From Oxytricha trifallax (lineage: Eukaryota; Ciliophora; Spirotrichea; Sporadotrichida; Oxytrichidae), in contig ARYC01001403.1 in assembly GCA_000711775.1 (NCBI GenBank), positions 1 through 64,000 of the forward strand: a DNA stretch of 64,000 nt, in the 5' to 3' direction. Position 1 is the stretch's first letter, and each line of letters begins with the position of its first letter. Both the position numbers and the translations under genes were made by a program. The notes beneath the pieces were generated by a model. The model saw only the letters and a list, made by a program, of their open reading frames with translations. It was not told the origin of the DNA and did no database searches. Positions 46,301-56,820 of this stretch are shown here, piece after piece.

Positions 46301-48330
46301 AGCACTAAAGCTTCCAATTTTAAATGTAATTGACCTTAAAGAATGTAAGGAAAGTTATCTTATACTTGAGGACAAGTTTGAGAAAAGGTCATAACTGATA
46401 AGCAGTTCGCATACAAGATTTATCCATTCAACTATTTTAAATGCGATGATAAGTATCAAATTGAATTTGTCAATGAGTACTAAATTTTTACTTAAGCAAG
46501 GGATAGACAGTGCAAATTTATAATTAAGCTCGATGCAATTCTCCTTGCTCAAGATCATGTTGCTTTTCGTCTCCCTCTATATTAAATGACTTTAAGAGAC
46601 TACATATAAGATTAAAGGATTCCAAAGTAGCTACCCCTTATTCTTACACATGTTTCCAAAGGCATTGAAGAGCTGCACACTTTAGGGTATGTCCATAGAG
46701 ACTTTAAGCCAGAGAATATTATGCTTGATTTTTCACCTCTTAGAGTAGTAATAATTGATTTCAATAGATCATAAAGAGTTGAAGCTTCAGGACTTGGCAA
46801 CGTTTATGGTACTCCTGGATACTTCCCAGAAAGGGAAGACTGGAGAGATGGTGATATTAAGTGGGATGTATGGTCACTAGCAGCAATTATTGCTGAATGC
46901 GATATGCCAAGAAATGATTACTATAGCTGTAAGAGAGAGAAAGATTCAAAGCAGAGAATACAGCAATATTTAAACTAGAATAAGATAAAAGGTAAAATGA
47001 AAGATATGGCTGATCAGATAATCATTAAACCTAACCATAAAGCTGAGCATACAATAGACTGAATTGTAAGCTGGATAGGAGAAATAAAGTTTAGAAAGTT
47101 GCCTCATGATGCAAAAGTATTGTTTGAGTGAATAGTAAAAATAAAGCACCTCTAATACACAGTAATATACAATACATTTAAACATTAAACCCCTACATTA
47201 ACCTTACTAAAAACCTAATAAAGTATGCACTAATAGTCTACTTTTACCAATCAAAAACTCAATCAAACTATTAAAAGAGTTTTGGGGTTTTGAGTGTATT
47301 TGGCAATAATCTTACTACTTGAGGGTCTATCTTGAATGATGCGAACGTCCCGCCCATAAGTGGAATAATTCCAATATTTTTACTGTCTTGGAGAATGAGC
47401 TCCTCTTATAGATTGGCAAATTCTTCGATTTTATTGATAAAAATGTAGTTTGCAAGACCTCATGTTTATTCTTAATTGGGCCTTTGTGCTAAGAGAGTCA
47501 TTGAGTTCTTAAGCAACTTAGGGTCTAAATGAATTATCTCGTTTCGATAGTAAAGCAGGGACTGCATGAATAATCTTGTTTTGATCTCCAAGTCTACCTT
47601 TGAGTTCAAATTGAGCTCATGTATAAGGCCAAACATTCCGTAGTAAAAATTTGAGGAGCAAGTCGTCTTCAGGTTAATTAAGAACTCTAGCTGTTTCTCT
47701 TGCTTATGTTTTCCAAAAAGTCATATTATTCTTGGGGCTTGAGTAGCATGTAATCTTAAGTAATTAGAAGTTATTTCTGATTGAATCTTGGCTCCATAGT
47801 TTGCCTGGGGAGTCAGGGATGCTTGAGCAGCTAGCATTTCATTCTAGCCCTAGTTAGTTCGAGATATATGATGGCCCATATTTTTGAAGTCAACTACAAC
47901 TTTTTATTTAATGTCCATGCCTTTAATTGAAACAGTCTTCATTGACTTTGAATAACTTGAAGAGGTTTTGTTTAGTATATATTTACTAATAAATCGAGGC
48001 AGATCCTCAGAGTGTCGTAGCTTTGAGAACTCTAGAAGTTAATCGATGTCATAGTTAGTTTTAGGAAGGATAAGTTTAGCTTTGTCAATTAGTTCTGGGA
48101 ACTCAGCTCCCTCTTACTAGGATTTTCTTCCTCTCTTGTTGCCCGCTTAAAATTCCAATCTTTTGATCTTGAGAGTTGATTTCAAACGCTGGTGTGTCAA
48201 CTTGTACTGCGGGGTATGGTTATGCAGAAGAGTGTCAATGTTCTAACCAAGGTTAGACTCAATCTCCCTTATGGAGTCCTAGGATGATTATTAGTTTTCT
48301 GGCTGTTGTATATGTGGCGGATTTTAGTTT
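40395..48330 (-). CDS. SecA-like DEAD-type helicase gene split by a TBE and a TA-flanked IES
   Basis: Coding blocks on minus: 48330-47296 (N-terminal, Asn/Gln/Lys-rich, helical), 43130-42459, and 42058-40395. They join in frame when the TBE (keeping one AGT) and the 398-bp inverted-repeat insert (keeping one TA) are removed. Helicase motifs: a degraded Walker A region (AMGKLYF where GEGKS is expected), IIIDEYDWLLFE (Walker B, ~41785), IRLTGS (motif III) and QMIGRVGRLENKG (motif VI, ~41215), then an acidic, disordered C-tail. The pattern matches SecA-like proteins of ciliates. There are several 1-nt frame breaks and two TGAs (near 47740 and 43010). No start codon was found. Confidence 0.6.
42061..42458. 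mobile_element. TA-flanked inverted-repeat element acting as an IES
   Basis: Ends GGAATACATTCGATTTG and its inverse form ~60-bp inverted repeats; TA sits outside each end (42059-42060 and 42457-42458). Deleting the element plus one TA rejoins the helicase frame exactly (...GKLYFI to QLCASLG...). The interior is ~280 bp with no clear gene. Confidence 0.75.
43273..44323 (+). pseudogene. TBE 42-kDa DDE transposase, two frameshifts
   Basis: ATG 43273. It reads through the HADEAVF block (first Asp) to about 44010, where two extra bases precede the VDNLSVHK block (second Asp). A base is then missing near 44150 after FNGIELYWG (third Glu). The remaining frame ends at TGA 44321-44323. Relative to the copy at 51284 these are clear indels. 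All three catalytic residues are present in the pieces. Confidence 0.85.
44330..45119 (-). pseudogene. TBE 22-kDa protein with two mini-introns, frameshifted
   Basis: ATG 45117-45119 (MESMNDAMK start). Intron 1 (GTAAGT...ACTATAG, ~38 nt around 44985-45020) and intron 2 (GTAAGC...TTTATAG, 26 nt around 44570-44600) are at the same places as in the other copies. Two homopolymers, after each intron, are one base off, so the frame breaks. The block RNFFFGVLGTLKPEYLNEVI is intact at 44702-44887. Stop TGA 44330-44332, back to back with the transposase. Confidence 0.75.
45200..45680. promoter_or_regulatory. TBE spacer with TTAGGAGCACC-type repeats
   Basis: Between the divergent 22-kDa and 57-kDa genes; at 45310-45500 variants of ATTAGGAGCACCACCTAA recur in both orientations. 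A probable shared promoter region; function is inferred from position only. Confidence 0.45.
45685..47131 (+). pseudogene. TBE 57-kDa zinc-finger/kinase-like protein, one frameshift
   Basis: ATG 45685 to TGA 47129-47131. Two C2H2-like fingers (LCEECEKNFTFKSALKSHI..., then CPYCNKQYNN...), a linker, and a kinase-like C-lobe with VHRDFKPENIML and IDFN. A base missing near 46385 (FEKR in place of FEKKV) breaks the frame; before and after it the frame is open. Confidence 0.85.
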
Positions 48331-48339
48331 AAATAAGGC

Positions 48340-49230
48340 GCTAAGAATACTTAATTCAAATTTTGAAATTGATTATTAAATCTTAAATCAGTCTTAATTA
48401 ATACTTAATTAATTTTCACAATTTTAATTCACAAAATCTGAGCAAAAACACTGTATTTGGAGTTTTAGCGATAATCAATCTTTCGATGCTTACAAGAACT
48501 CCGATTGTAACGAAAGTAAGATTTATGACCCCAATCCGTAATATCTTTGCTTAAATTATAAATACTTGGTCTAGATTGGAAACATAAATGATGCCCTAAA
48601 ATTATAAAAAACTAATTAAGATTTCTCAAAAAACTTATTTAAATAATTAAGAATTAATTAAGATAAATTAAGCTGATATAGGGTAAATTTGAAAAGAAGT
48701 AAATAAAGAAAAGTTGAAAAACTCCAACATAAGTGCGATGGAGTCTTGAAAGTTAATATTTCTTTACTCAAAGTATTCTGACCTAAGTTATGGATGAATT
48801 TCAAATTTTCAAGGAAGCGATGAATTGATGAGAGAAATCAAGACTTAATAACTAGAGCAGCAATGGTAGAAAACTTGAATGCCTTGTGTGATTCACTTTA
48901 GCAAAAGGGGGCACTTATTTAAGTTCTGATTCTCAGAAAAGTTTAATTGTTAAAATGTTAACTAAGTATTTTCTTAGACACAACTAACTATTTTAGAGGT
49001 GTACTGTCAACTTGCTAATTATATACTATTTACATACTTATATTTTATATTGAATTTTATCTTACGCTCAAAAAATTTTATTTTATTGATAAAATAGATT
49101 AAAATAGGAAATTTGAGAAAAATAAATAGAGTTTAAATATATTATTAATCTTAACTGCCACTAATTACAAACCCTTCTAAATCAAATTTGGTTCACTTTC
49201 AATAGAGTTTGATTTGGCGTCACAAAAACA
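48340..49230. other. AT-rich region, no gene seen
   Basis: No supported feature. It may hold an IES of the SecA-like gene, whose start was not found. Confidence 0.5.
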
Positions 49231-49232
49231 TT

Positions 49233-49419
49233 TTTGACACATTTGACACCGTGACCTAATATATCTCCCCGTATATTATAGAGCGATTTGACACCTTTGA
49301 CACCGTATTTTAAGTCAAAAGCCTGATTATTATTATTTTAATTATCAAAATATAAAATGAAATTAATTAATTTAAAATTTGACACTTTGACACCTGCAAA
49401 TTTATCTTACTTTTGACAT
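49233..49419 (+). repeat. Paired TTTGACACC direct repeats (iteron-like)
   Basis: Three pairs of the 9-bp unit TTTGACAC(C) in the same orientation: 49233/49242, 49287/49296 and 49378/49386, plus a lone TTTGACAT at 49412. Units within a pair abut at 8-9 bp. They lie just upstream of the Rep-like gene on the same strand. Iterons next to a Rep gene are typical of replicons; here that is inference. Confidence 0.75.
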
Positions 49420-49937
49420 GTGTGATAGTATTTAAGTATTTTAGAAATTTATTAAATATTAAAATGGATGGAGAATGTATTGCATATATTGCGAAGTTTA
49501 TCTGCTGTAAATATTATTACTTGATGGTAAAAAACACTTAGGCATACTCATTTGTACCTAGAAGATTACCCATATGGCCCTGAAACTCTGCAAAGGTTGT
49601 GCAGGAGCTTATATCTATCAACAAAATAATTCAGTATGTGGGAGTATATCAGGATGTTGACAATTAGAGAACTTTCATAGAATTTTAGTGGTATCTTATA
49701 ACCTAGGGCCCCTTCGCAATCACTTTTTCTTATGAGATTCTTGAATAATTTCTTTCATCTAAAAGTAGATAAAAGCATTGTGAAAAAGGTTTTTGACTAA
49801 ACCGGGAAGTCAAATCAAATCTATTGAGGAAAAGATCATTTAAGACATATTAAGCAAGTCACTCAATGTAATTCAAATAGCCGGTGACAATTCTAAAATG
49901 CTTGCTGAAAAATAAGGCTTAGCACTTAGCTAAAATA

Positions 49938-50465
49938 GCTTATTTTGAGTAAATTAATTAAGTAAATCAAGATTACACATTTCTCTATATTTATATTAAT
50001 ATTTTTATATTTTTAGGTACTCTACCGCATTTGAGCTGTTTTGCGGTAGAGTACCTTAATTATATTAATTAAAAATTAAATTAAATCAAATGCTATAGTT
50101 AAAAGTGAAATAATTTCTCTATAAAAAGTAATATTATATTTAATTATAATTATAAGGAGTGAATAAATGACAAATATTGCTTAATTTTGGAACTCTATGT
50201 AAAGATTATTGGTTTTTCAAATATTAAATTTTAAATTATTCTATTTTATTAACTTTATTTACTTTATATATTACTTTTTATAGAGAAATTATTTCACTTT
50301 TAACTATAGCATTTAAATTAAATTTAATTTTTAATTAATATAATTAAGGTACTCTACCGCAAAACAGCTCAAATGCGGTAGAGTACCTAAAAATATAAAA
50401 ATATTAATATAAATATAGAGAAATGTGTAATCTTGATTTACTTAATTAATTTACTCAAAATAAGC
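49938..50465. mobile_element. TA-flanked foldback MITE in the Rep-like gene
   Basis: 528 bp between TA dinucleotides (49936-49937, 50466-50467). Nearly the whole length is two ~210-bp inverted arms starting GCTTATTTTGAG. Each arm also holds an internal hairpin, GGTACTCTACCGC...GCGGTAGAGTACC, around a CATTTGAGCTGTTTT-type core. It has no coding capacity. Confidence 0.85.
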
Positions 50466-51283
50466 TATTTTATCTAACTATTAGTAAAAGAACATCACAA
50501 ACACTTTAGGACAGCAAGACCAAGCAAGAGATGCTAGTAGAATTCACCAAACCTGTAAAAAAAGGAGAAATCTCTGACGTAAATGAATATGTTAAGCTAC
50601 ATTGGGAAAACGAAAATGACATACTTAAAATTTCAGAGATAGACTCAAGGCTGAGACCGGTCTTTATGAGGAACTGGACTAATATAAAGAAAATCAATAC
50701 CATTTCTAGAATCTTTTCAAATTTTTGTACTAAGAAATGAACCAGAGTACTGAAATACTTAGCCACTTGAACAATCAAATTGGAAGAGTGAAGTTATGTT
50801 CAAGCTTTAGATGCCTTGTACAAGGTCATAATCGCAAATGAGGATCCAAAATAATACTGCGTGTGGCTTTATGGGGTTGCAGAAACAGGAAAATCAACAA
50901 TAATTAGAATGCTCCAACATATCTTTGTGTGTGATATTCTTTAGGAGGGCCAATCACTTTTTAAGCTCCAAGTTGTACCAATTAAATTCTAGCCACAGGT
51001 ACTAATCGACGAGATGAACATTCAGCACTTCTTTAGATGCGACAGAATTGCAAAGTGAAGAGATTACTGGAAGGATAGGGCTACTCAACTGAGGCAAAAT
51101 ACAGAGATGTATAATTAGAATATGTAGATTCAGCAGTGGTAATTACAAAAAATTCAATGCCCTTTGAGTAACTTAAAAAAACGATTAGGAATTATAGTCA
51201 ATCAAAACCCCAAAACCCCTTAATGAGGTTTATAAGTGCTTTGATTTGTAGGGAATTTGTTAGGGGTTGGGGTTATTAATTAA

Positions 51284-52346
51284 ATGCGAGACAAAAATAG
51301 CAAGCTTTTGGAGTCTATTTATGATGAAGAGTATATAGATTTAGTGTTTAAACTGCGTTATGGATGTGATATGTATAGTGGATAAGTCAAACCAGTACTG
51401 AACTATAAGTCTATTGCAATGCTCTTAAAGCGTAGTCCATCAACTGTTCGCTCTTACTGCTTGAAAACTGTGTAATTAAAGCAACAATAGCTGAATTCTT
51501 AGCCAAAGAGGAAGTCAAAGTTTCTTTAGAAGCATATTGACTATCTTATTAATGAAAAAACTTTGAAGTATTGGGCTCACTTCTCTCTCGACTAACGAGC
51601 TATTATGTTTCACCGCCAGTTCCCTGAGTTGAAGATCTCTGCATAATCTGTTGCAAACATTTATAAACGAAACGATATCTCTTATAAAGGTGTAAATCGT
51701 ATCAAGAGAGTAATTGATTTCACTCTGCCATTTTACAACAACAACTTAAATTATATTTATAATTAAATGCAGAGCCTAATAGAATAATATTAAGTATATT
51801 CATGCTGACGAGGCTGTGTTTACCTTCAACACTTTCATCTAGAAGTCTTGGTATAAGAGGCATAGTAATATAGAAGTATATGACTAAAAAGTAAAGGTAT
51901 AAACAATGGCAATTCTTGGAGGAATTAGCGAGGATGCCGGTTAAGAAACTTATGTTATTCATCCTCGCTCTATTAAGACAGAGCAGTATATTAAGTTCTT
52001 AGAGCACCTGAGAGAGAAGTACCCTGAATAAGAGATTATACTATTCGTTGATAATCTTTCAGTTCATAAGACAAAAGAAACAAGGAAGAGTTATGAACAA
52101 CTTAAAATAACGCCAGTGTTCAACGTACCTTACAGTCCATAGTTTAATGGAATTAAATTCTACTGGGGTATACTAAAACGCCATTACAAGAAACTGCTGC
52201 TATACCACCTGATGCATGACCTACCTATCGATACAGTAGACTTTATAAAAAGCTCAGCGAAGAGAGTAGATAATTAATTGGCATAAAAGTGTGCGAAAGA
52301 AGGGAGAGTGAATGTATATAAATAAGTTTTGTAGTTAAGTTAATGA
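51284..52346 (+). pseudogene. TBE 42-kDa DDE transposase, one frameshift, third catalytic residue changed
   Basis: ATG 51284, TGA 52344-52346. A base is missing near 51765, before the HADEAVF block; the rest is open. VDNLSVHK carries the second Asp. The third position reads FNGIKFYW: Glu is replaced by Lys (GAA to AAA) compared with the copies at 43273 and 13984. Confidence 0.85.
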
Positions 52347-52355
52347 ATATATAAG

Positions 52356-53142
52356 TCACATTTAGAATTCTTTAGAGGGAGCTGGCTTCTCTTTCTTTTC
52401 TTCTACTTCTTGCTTCCCTCCTCCTAAGTTTCTTCTCTTGCTGCCAGCTCCAGCATCTATATTCATTTACTCTGGAGGCTAAATATTTGAATAAAGTCTC
52501 TTGCTAACTTCATACTTTGTCTGCGACTTTCGCTCTCTATGAAGCTTGCTCTATTCCTTCATCAAGAAGATGCCAGTACCAGATTTTTCTAAAGAGTTAA
52601 ACTACAAATCTTACTTGAAATATAAGGGTGCTTCTGCAGCTCTGATAGCCAGCTATCACTTATCTTGATACCCTGTTTATCCTTATCTTCTGAAGAGATG
52701 CTGTACCTTTTCTTATGAGATTCTTGAATAATTTCTTTCAAGTAATCACCTTTTATTGTTGAAAGTATGCCAAAGAAATAGTTTCTTTCAGGAAGTTTAT
52801 TTGACAACTGCCTCTTTGTAGGCAGGTACAACGAAACCTCTGGGTCATTCATTGCATCATCACATAAATTAGTCACAGAGATTTCAGGATAGTTTGGAAT
52901 CTCTGCAAACTTTACATCTTAAGTTTTTAATGCTTTCTTCTCTTCGCAAGTATGGCTCTTAAAAATGAAATTTTAGTACCTTCCATCGTTGGGAGAAACA
53001 AACCAACTACATAATCAAGATTAGTTACTATGAGATCATTACCTTGCTGCACCAGGTAGCGGTGCAAATCCTCCTTGCTTCTAAATCTTTGAATCAATTC
53101 TTGTGCTTGCACTCTTTTCATTGCATCATTCATCGACTCCAT
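52356..53142 (-). CDS. TBE 22-kDa protein with two mini-introns
   Basis: ATG 53140-53142 (MESMNDAMKRVQAQE). Introns at 53007-53042 (36 nt, GTAATG...TATGTAG) and 52589-52614 (26 nt, GTAAGA...CTTTAG). After the second the frame continues KSGTGIFLMKE and ends at TGA 52356-52358. One break remains near 52930, where the AKRRKH-type end of the first block meets the next. The core block (NKLPERNYFFGILSTIKGDY) is intact. Confidence 0.78.
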
Positions 53143-53159
53143 TTTGTTTACAGATCTAA

Positions 53160-53700
53160 GAAATGATATTCAAATTTATGTTTATTGATTTCAATTATAT
53201 ACCTCTGTAAAACTTACTATTAAATATGGGCATCCTAAAGCAGGTCAACCTCTAAGAAGGATATGGAGAAGGTTTAGAGACTGGTTGCAAACTTGAGAGA
53301 TTGATATCAATTTCTACTGTTATAATTCCATATTTTTAAATTTAAATTGGTACGTACTAAATTAGGAGCACTCCTAAAATGCTAGTACTTAATTAGGAGC
53401 ATTAATTAAAGCTAGTACTTAATTAGGAGCACCCTAATTTTAATCATAAAATCACAAAATACCTCCTAAAGCAGTACGTACTTAATTAGGTGCACCTCCT
53501 AAATCGGAACGTACTATAATCAACTTATTATTAATAGTAAAAATGGTTACTTTCTCACCCATTTTTAGAGCTGGTTCGTCTCTTAGTGCTCATTTATCTT
53601 CGCTAATACTCTAAGAACTTCCCTTGATACTTGTAGACTTGCAAAGCTCTCATATAAGCTCTCAGTTATAGAGGCAGTTTTATAATTTTAAATTCAAATT
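53160..53700. promoter_or_regulatory. TBE spacer with AATTAGGAGCACC repeats
   Basis: 53340-53520 contains at least five variants of GTACTTAATTAGGAGCACC in both orientations between the divergent genes. Same position as in the other TBEs. Confidence 0.5.
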
Positions 53701-53705
53701 TAAAT

Positions 53706-55148
53706 ATGAGCGCTAACATTTTAAGAAAAACAACAGCACTTCCATAAAACTAAATGAGACTTACCTTTGGGAGCAATAAAAAGTGTGATAGCTGCGAGAT
53801 GAACTCTCATAAGGAACTACCAGAGCTATCACTTGATGTCTCTGTTATTAAAATTGAAATTAATAATAGAAAATTAATGGCAAACAAGTGTGTGGAGACA
53901 GAGAGGAGGAGAAAGGTATTAATGAAATTCCTATACAAACTGAAGAAGTTGAAGTCTATTTTTGTCAGTTATGTGAGAAAGATTTCGCTCATAAATCAAG
54001 CTGGTACAGACATATGAAAGAGCATAGAGAAGCAAAGCCCACTGTATACTTAAAGCATGATAAAATAGATGGAAAGTATGACTGCTTTGAGTGCCATAAG
54101 CAATACTCTCATACAAGAGACCTAAAGAAGCATCTATTAAAACCTCACAAGAAAGATATAGAAGTTGAGAATCATGAAGTTGAGCTAAAGCTTCTAAACA
54201 AAAGAAAAGCGAGGGAATATTCAAAGGTCGTAGTACCTGAATAAGCTAGAGAGTTAGAGCACGTTAAGAACACGCAACCAACTGACCTCTGAAATAACAA
54301 AAATTATGATCAAGATTCAATACAAGAAAATACCGGTTCTTGCTTAAATTGACCTAGACACTTCTCTTTAAAGCTACCTTATAATAGAAGACTCTTTGAT
54401 AAGAAAGTTATCAATGATCATCAATACACATACAAGGTGTATCCCTTCAACTATCTCTTAAGTGATGATAAATATCAGATGGAGTTTACAAATGAGTATC
54501 AAGTACTCACTTAAGCTAAGTTTAAAGAGTGTAGTTACTTAATCAAGCTAGATGCTGTTCTTCTTGCCAAGGATCATGTCGCTCTCAGACTCCCACTCTA
54601 TGAAATGACCCTCAGAGATTTTATTACTGATCAAAGGAATCATAAGTAGCTTGCTTTTATAGCAACCTAAACCTTACAAGGTATAAAAGAGTTACATAAG
54701 TTAGGCTTTGTTCATAGAGATTTGAAGCCTGAGAATATTATGATAAACTTCTCACCTGTAAGAGTGGCAATTATTGACTTCAACAGAGCATTAAGGGTGG
54801 AAGTATCAAGGCTAGGAAGTGTTATGGGAACTCCAGGCTATTATCCTGAAAGAGAAGACTGGAGAGATGGAGATTATTAATGGGATGAGTGGGCTTTAGC
54901 AGCAATAATAATAGAGTGCGATATCTCGCAAAGATTACTACTCTACCAGGTGTGAGAAAGATGCTAAGCAAAGAATCAAGTAATTTATAGACAAAACCAG
55001 AGTCTCTCAATCATTAAAATAAATGGCAGAATCAATAATATTAAAACCAAACTCTAGATCAGACATAATATTAGAGCAGATAGAGTTGTGGTTAAGTAAG
55101 ATAAACTTCAGACCACTCCCACATGATCCTAAAGTGCATTTTGAGTGA
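53706..55148 (+). pseudogene. TBE 57-kDa zinc-finger/kinase-like protein, frameshifts
   Basis: ATG 53706, TGA 55146-55148. Leader 53754-53890, then a shift; the fingers VYFCQLCEKDFAHKSSWYRH and YDCFECHKQYSHTRDLKKH lie at 53955-54150. The kinase-like C-lobe has VHRDLKPENIMI near 54712 and IDFN near 54778. Frame breaks near 53880 and 54290. Confidence 0.82.
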
Positions 55149-55430
55149 TTAAATTAAATAAATTTACTATAAATTTCACATTAAAACCTATTAATAACCC
55201 CAACCCCTAACAAATTCCCTACAAATCAAAGCACTTATAAACCTCATTAAGGGGTTTTGGGGTTTTGATTCAGTAAGTTTATTGTTAAAATTACATGAGG
55301 ATTAGGTGGCTGTGTGATACATAGACTTTTGTGATTAAACTTCTAGAGATTTTTGTGCACTGCGAAAGCTTTATATATTAAAGTTTTGTTAAGGAGATTA
55401 AGGTTGATGAAGCAATTAGTTTCTAGTCCT

Positions 55431-55700
55431 TGTTTCTTTGCTAAATATTAAAAATAAAATTTGATAATATTTATAATTTGCTGGAGCTTGTATTCGTTTT
55501 AAGATCAGTCAAATAGTTATTATGATGTTACTATGTTGGCCTATGAGTTTTCATTAAGGAAAGAGTTGAATTACTTTTACTAAGAGTTTAATTATTGCAA
55601 AATACTTTAATAAAATTGGCTTTTATATCTTTTATAATTAATTTTTGTAAATTTCACTGTTTTTTATTGAGTTTTATGTAATTTAAAAATTTATTCTGTA
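55431..55700. other. AT-rich spacer
   Basis: No supported feature. Confidence 0.5.
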
Positions 55701-56230
55701 AATAAATTTTGCTTCCTTTTAGTCCTTATTATTTAATGTTTATATAAAATTAACTATAAAACTATTAACTTAGAAATTTGAGTTATGAATAAGCAAATTT
55801 GCAACTTTATATCATTAATTTTTTCCAAATCAAATATTCTTTGGCAATACTTCCTTTATAAACACCAAGATTTTTTAAATCTTAATCCCCAATAACTTAT
55901 TAATGTTTGTTCTCCTTAGAGTTTTTAACTTGTAGGTTTATTTATATAGTTTTCTATGGCTATTTAAGAATACTATTAAATATTTTAGCATTACTATTAC
56001 TTTTCCCCATGCTATTTTACAATCTAATTTCTGGACTATTCTTTGAGTTTGCTCTTCCATCACTTTTTGATGAATTTCTTTATGGTTTCTAGGACTAATT
56101 GGATTATTCTGTGATTGTTGAATGAGTAAGTTTTAGAGATTTTTCGTTATAAATATTTTGAGAATTGGCACTGTTGATTCCTGGGAATTGAGTTCGATAA
56201 ATGTGATCTTGAAGCATTGCCTCTTTTTGC
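55700..56230 (-). CDS. Possible Ser/Asn/Gln-rich protein
   Basis: A TGA-free minus frame, more than 150 codons, is rich in Ser, Asn, Gln and Lys and includes an ATG at ~56222. A second minus frame is also open for much of it, so the call is weak. No family recognised. The region upstream to 56340 is open as well. Confidence 0.3.
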
Positions 56231-56820
56231 TTGAGAAGGATCTTTTTATAGGCAATTAATGGTGACTGAGTCTAAATGGGTATATTTAAGAATTAATTGA
56301 ATACAGATAATAGTCGAAGATTCAAATGAAATTTAATATTGATATAATCGTATGATAGTAATCATAACTTACAGATTTTTGACTGTCATACTGTGCAATT
56401 AGTGCTTTAATATTATATTAGTTAGCTTGAGATATTGGTTGGTTTTAGCTCTGCAGAATATTCTTTGAACTTCTTGACTAAACCAGAGTTTATTTCATTT
56501 TATAAATTTATGATTAAATTTTAATCAATTTTATTTAATTTAATTAAAATACAGCATTTTACATTTCTAAAGTGATTCCCCTGATGTTTCCATTATGCTA
56601 CTTATTAATTAATAATAAGTTTATTTGATTTTATTGGTTAAATTTGTGATAAAAATCGGTGGTAGTCAACTAATTTATAATTATTAATTAATTTAAAACT
56701 TTTTGTAAGTCTTCATACTTTACATTTTTAATTAACCTCTCCTAACTCACTTACATTTATTTCTATAGTTCCAAAAGTTTGAACTTGTACTTTTTTCATT
56801 TTTTTTACTACTACTAAGAG

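Larger units (their letters stand above)
43134..47292 (+). mobile_element. Full-length TBE transposon, subfamily A
   Basis: 4159 bp, target duplication AGT at 43131-43133 and 47293-47295. Terminal repeats end in two C4A4 units (first base A instead of C on the left). Contents: 42-kDa transposase (plus), 22-kDa (minus), repeat-rich spacer, 57-kDa (plus). It lies inside the SecA-like gene. Confidence 0.95.
51203..55267 (+). mobile_element. Full-length TBE transposon, subfamily B, copy 2
   Basis: 4065 bp with two perfect C4A4 units at each tip. Flanks are AAT (51200-51202) and ATT (55268-55270), so the 3-bp duplication is imperfect. Same layout and terminal repeats as 11027-15159. It lies in the 3' part of the Rep-like gene. 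Confidence 0.94.
49464..55430 (+). pseudogene. Rep-like protein with SF3 helicase domain, split by a MITE and a TBE
   Basis: Three coding parts: 49464-49935, 50468-51199 and 55271-55430. The SF3 motifs lie in the second: Walker A GVAETGKST (~50875-50898), Walker B VLIDEMN (~51005) and motif C VVITKNS (~51140). The N-terminal part includes IIQYVGVYQDVDN and a Cys-Glu-Lys near 49785 that may correspond to the third motif of HUH endonucleases, but no HUH pair is seen, so that domain is doubtful. TGA codons (near 49580, 49795, 50738) and a missing A near 51057 break it. The order nuclease-like, then SF3 helicase, is that of rolling-circle Rep proteins of small replicons or viruses. Confidence 0.55.

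Noticed and set aside
37521-48330. In-frame TGA at sites where Trp would fit (transposase at 38682, helicase near 47740), hinting that TGA might encode Trp.
   Set aside because: Well-preserved genes (KBL, H1-like, MT-A70-like) use TGG for Trp and TGA as the final stop, and the internal TGAs lie in sequences that also have frameshifts.
49233-49419. CRISPR-like reading of the TTTGACACC repeats.
   Set aside because: Units are 9 bp, paired, irregularly spaced and in a eukaryotic germline; iteron-like spacing fits better.
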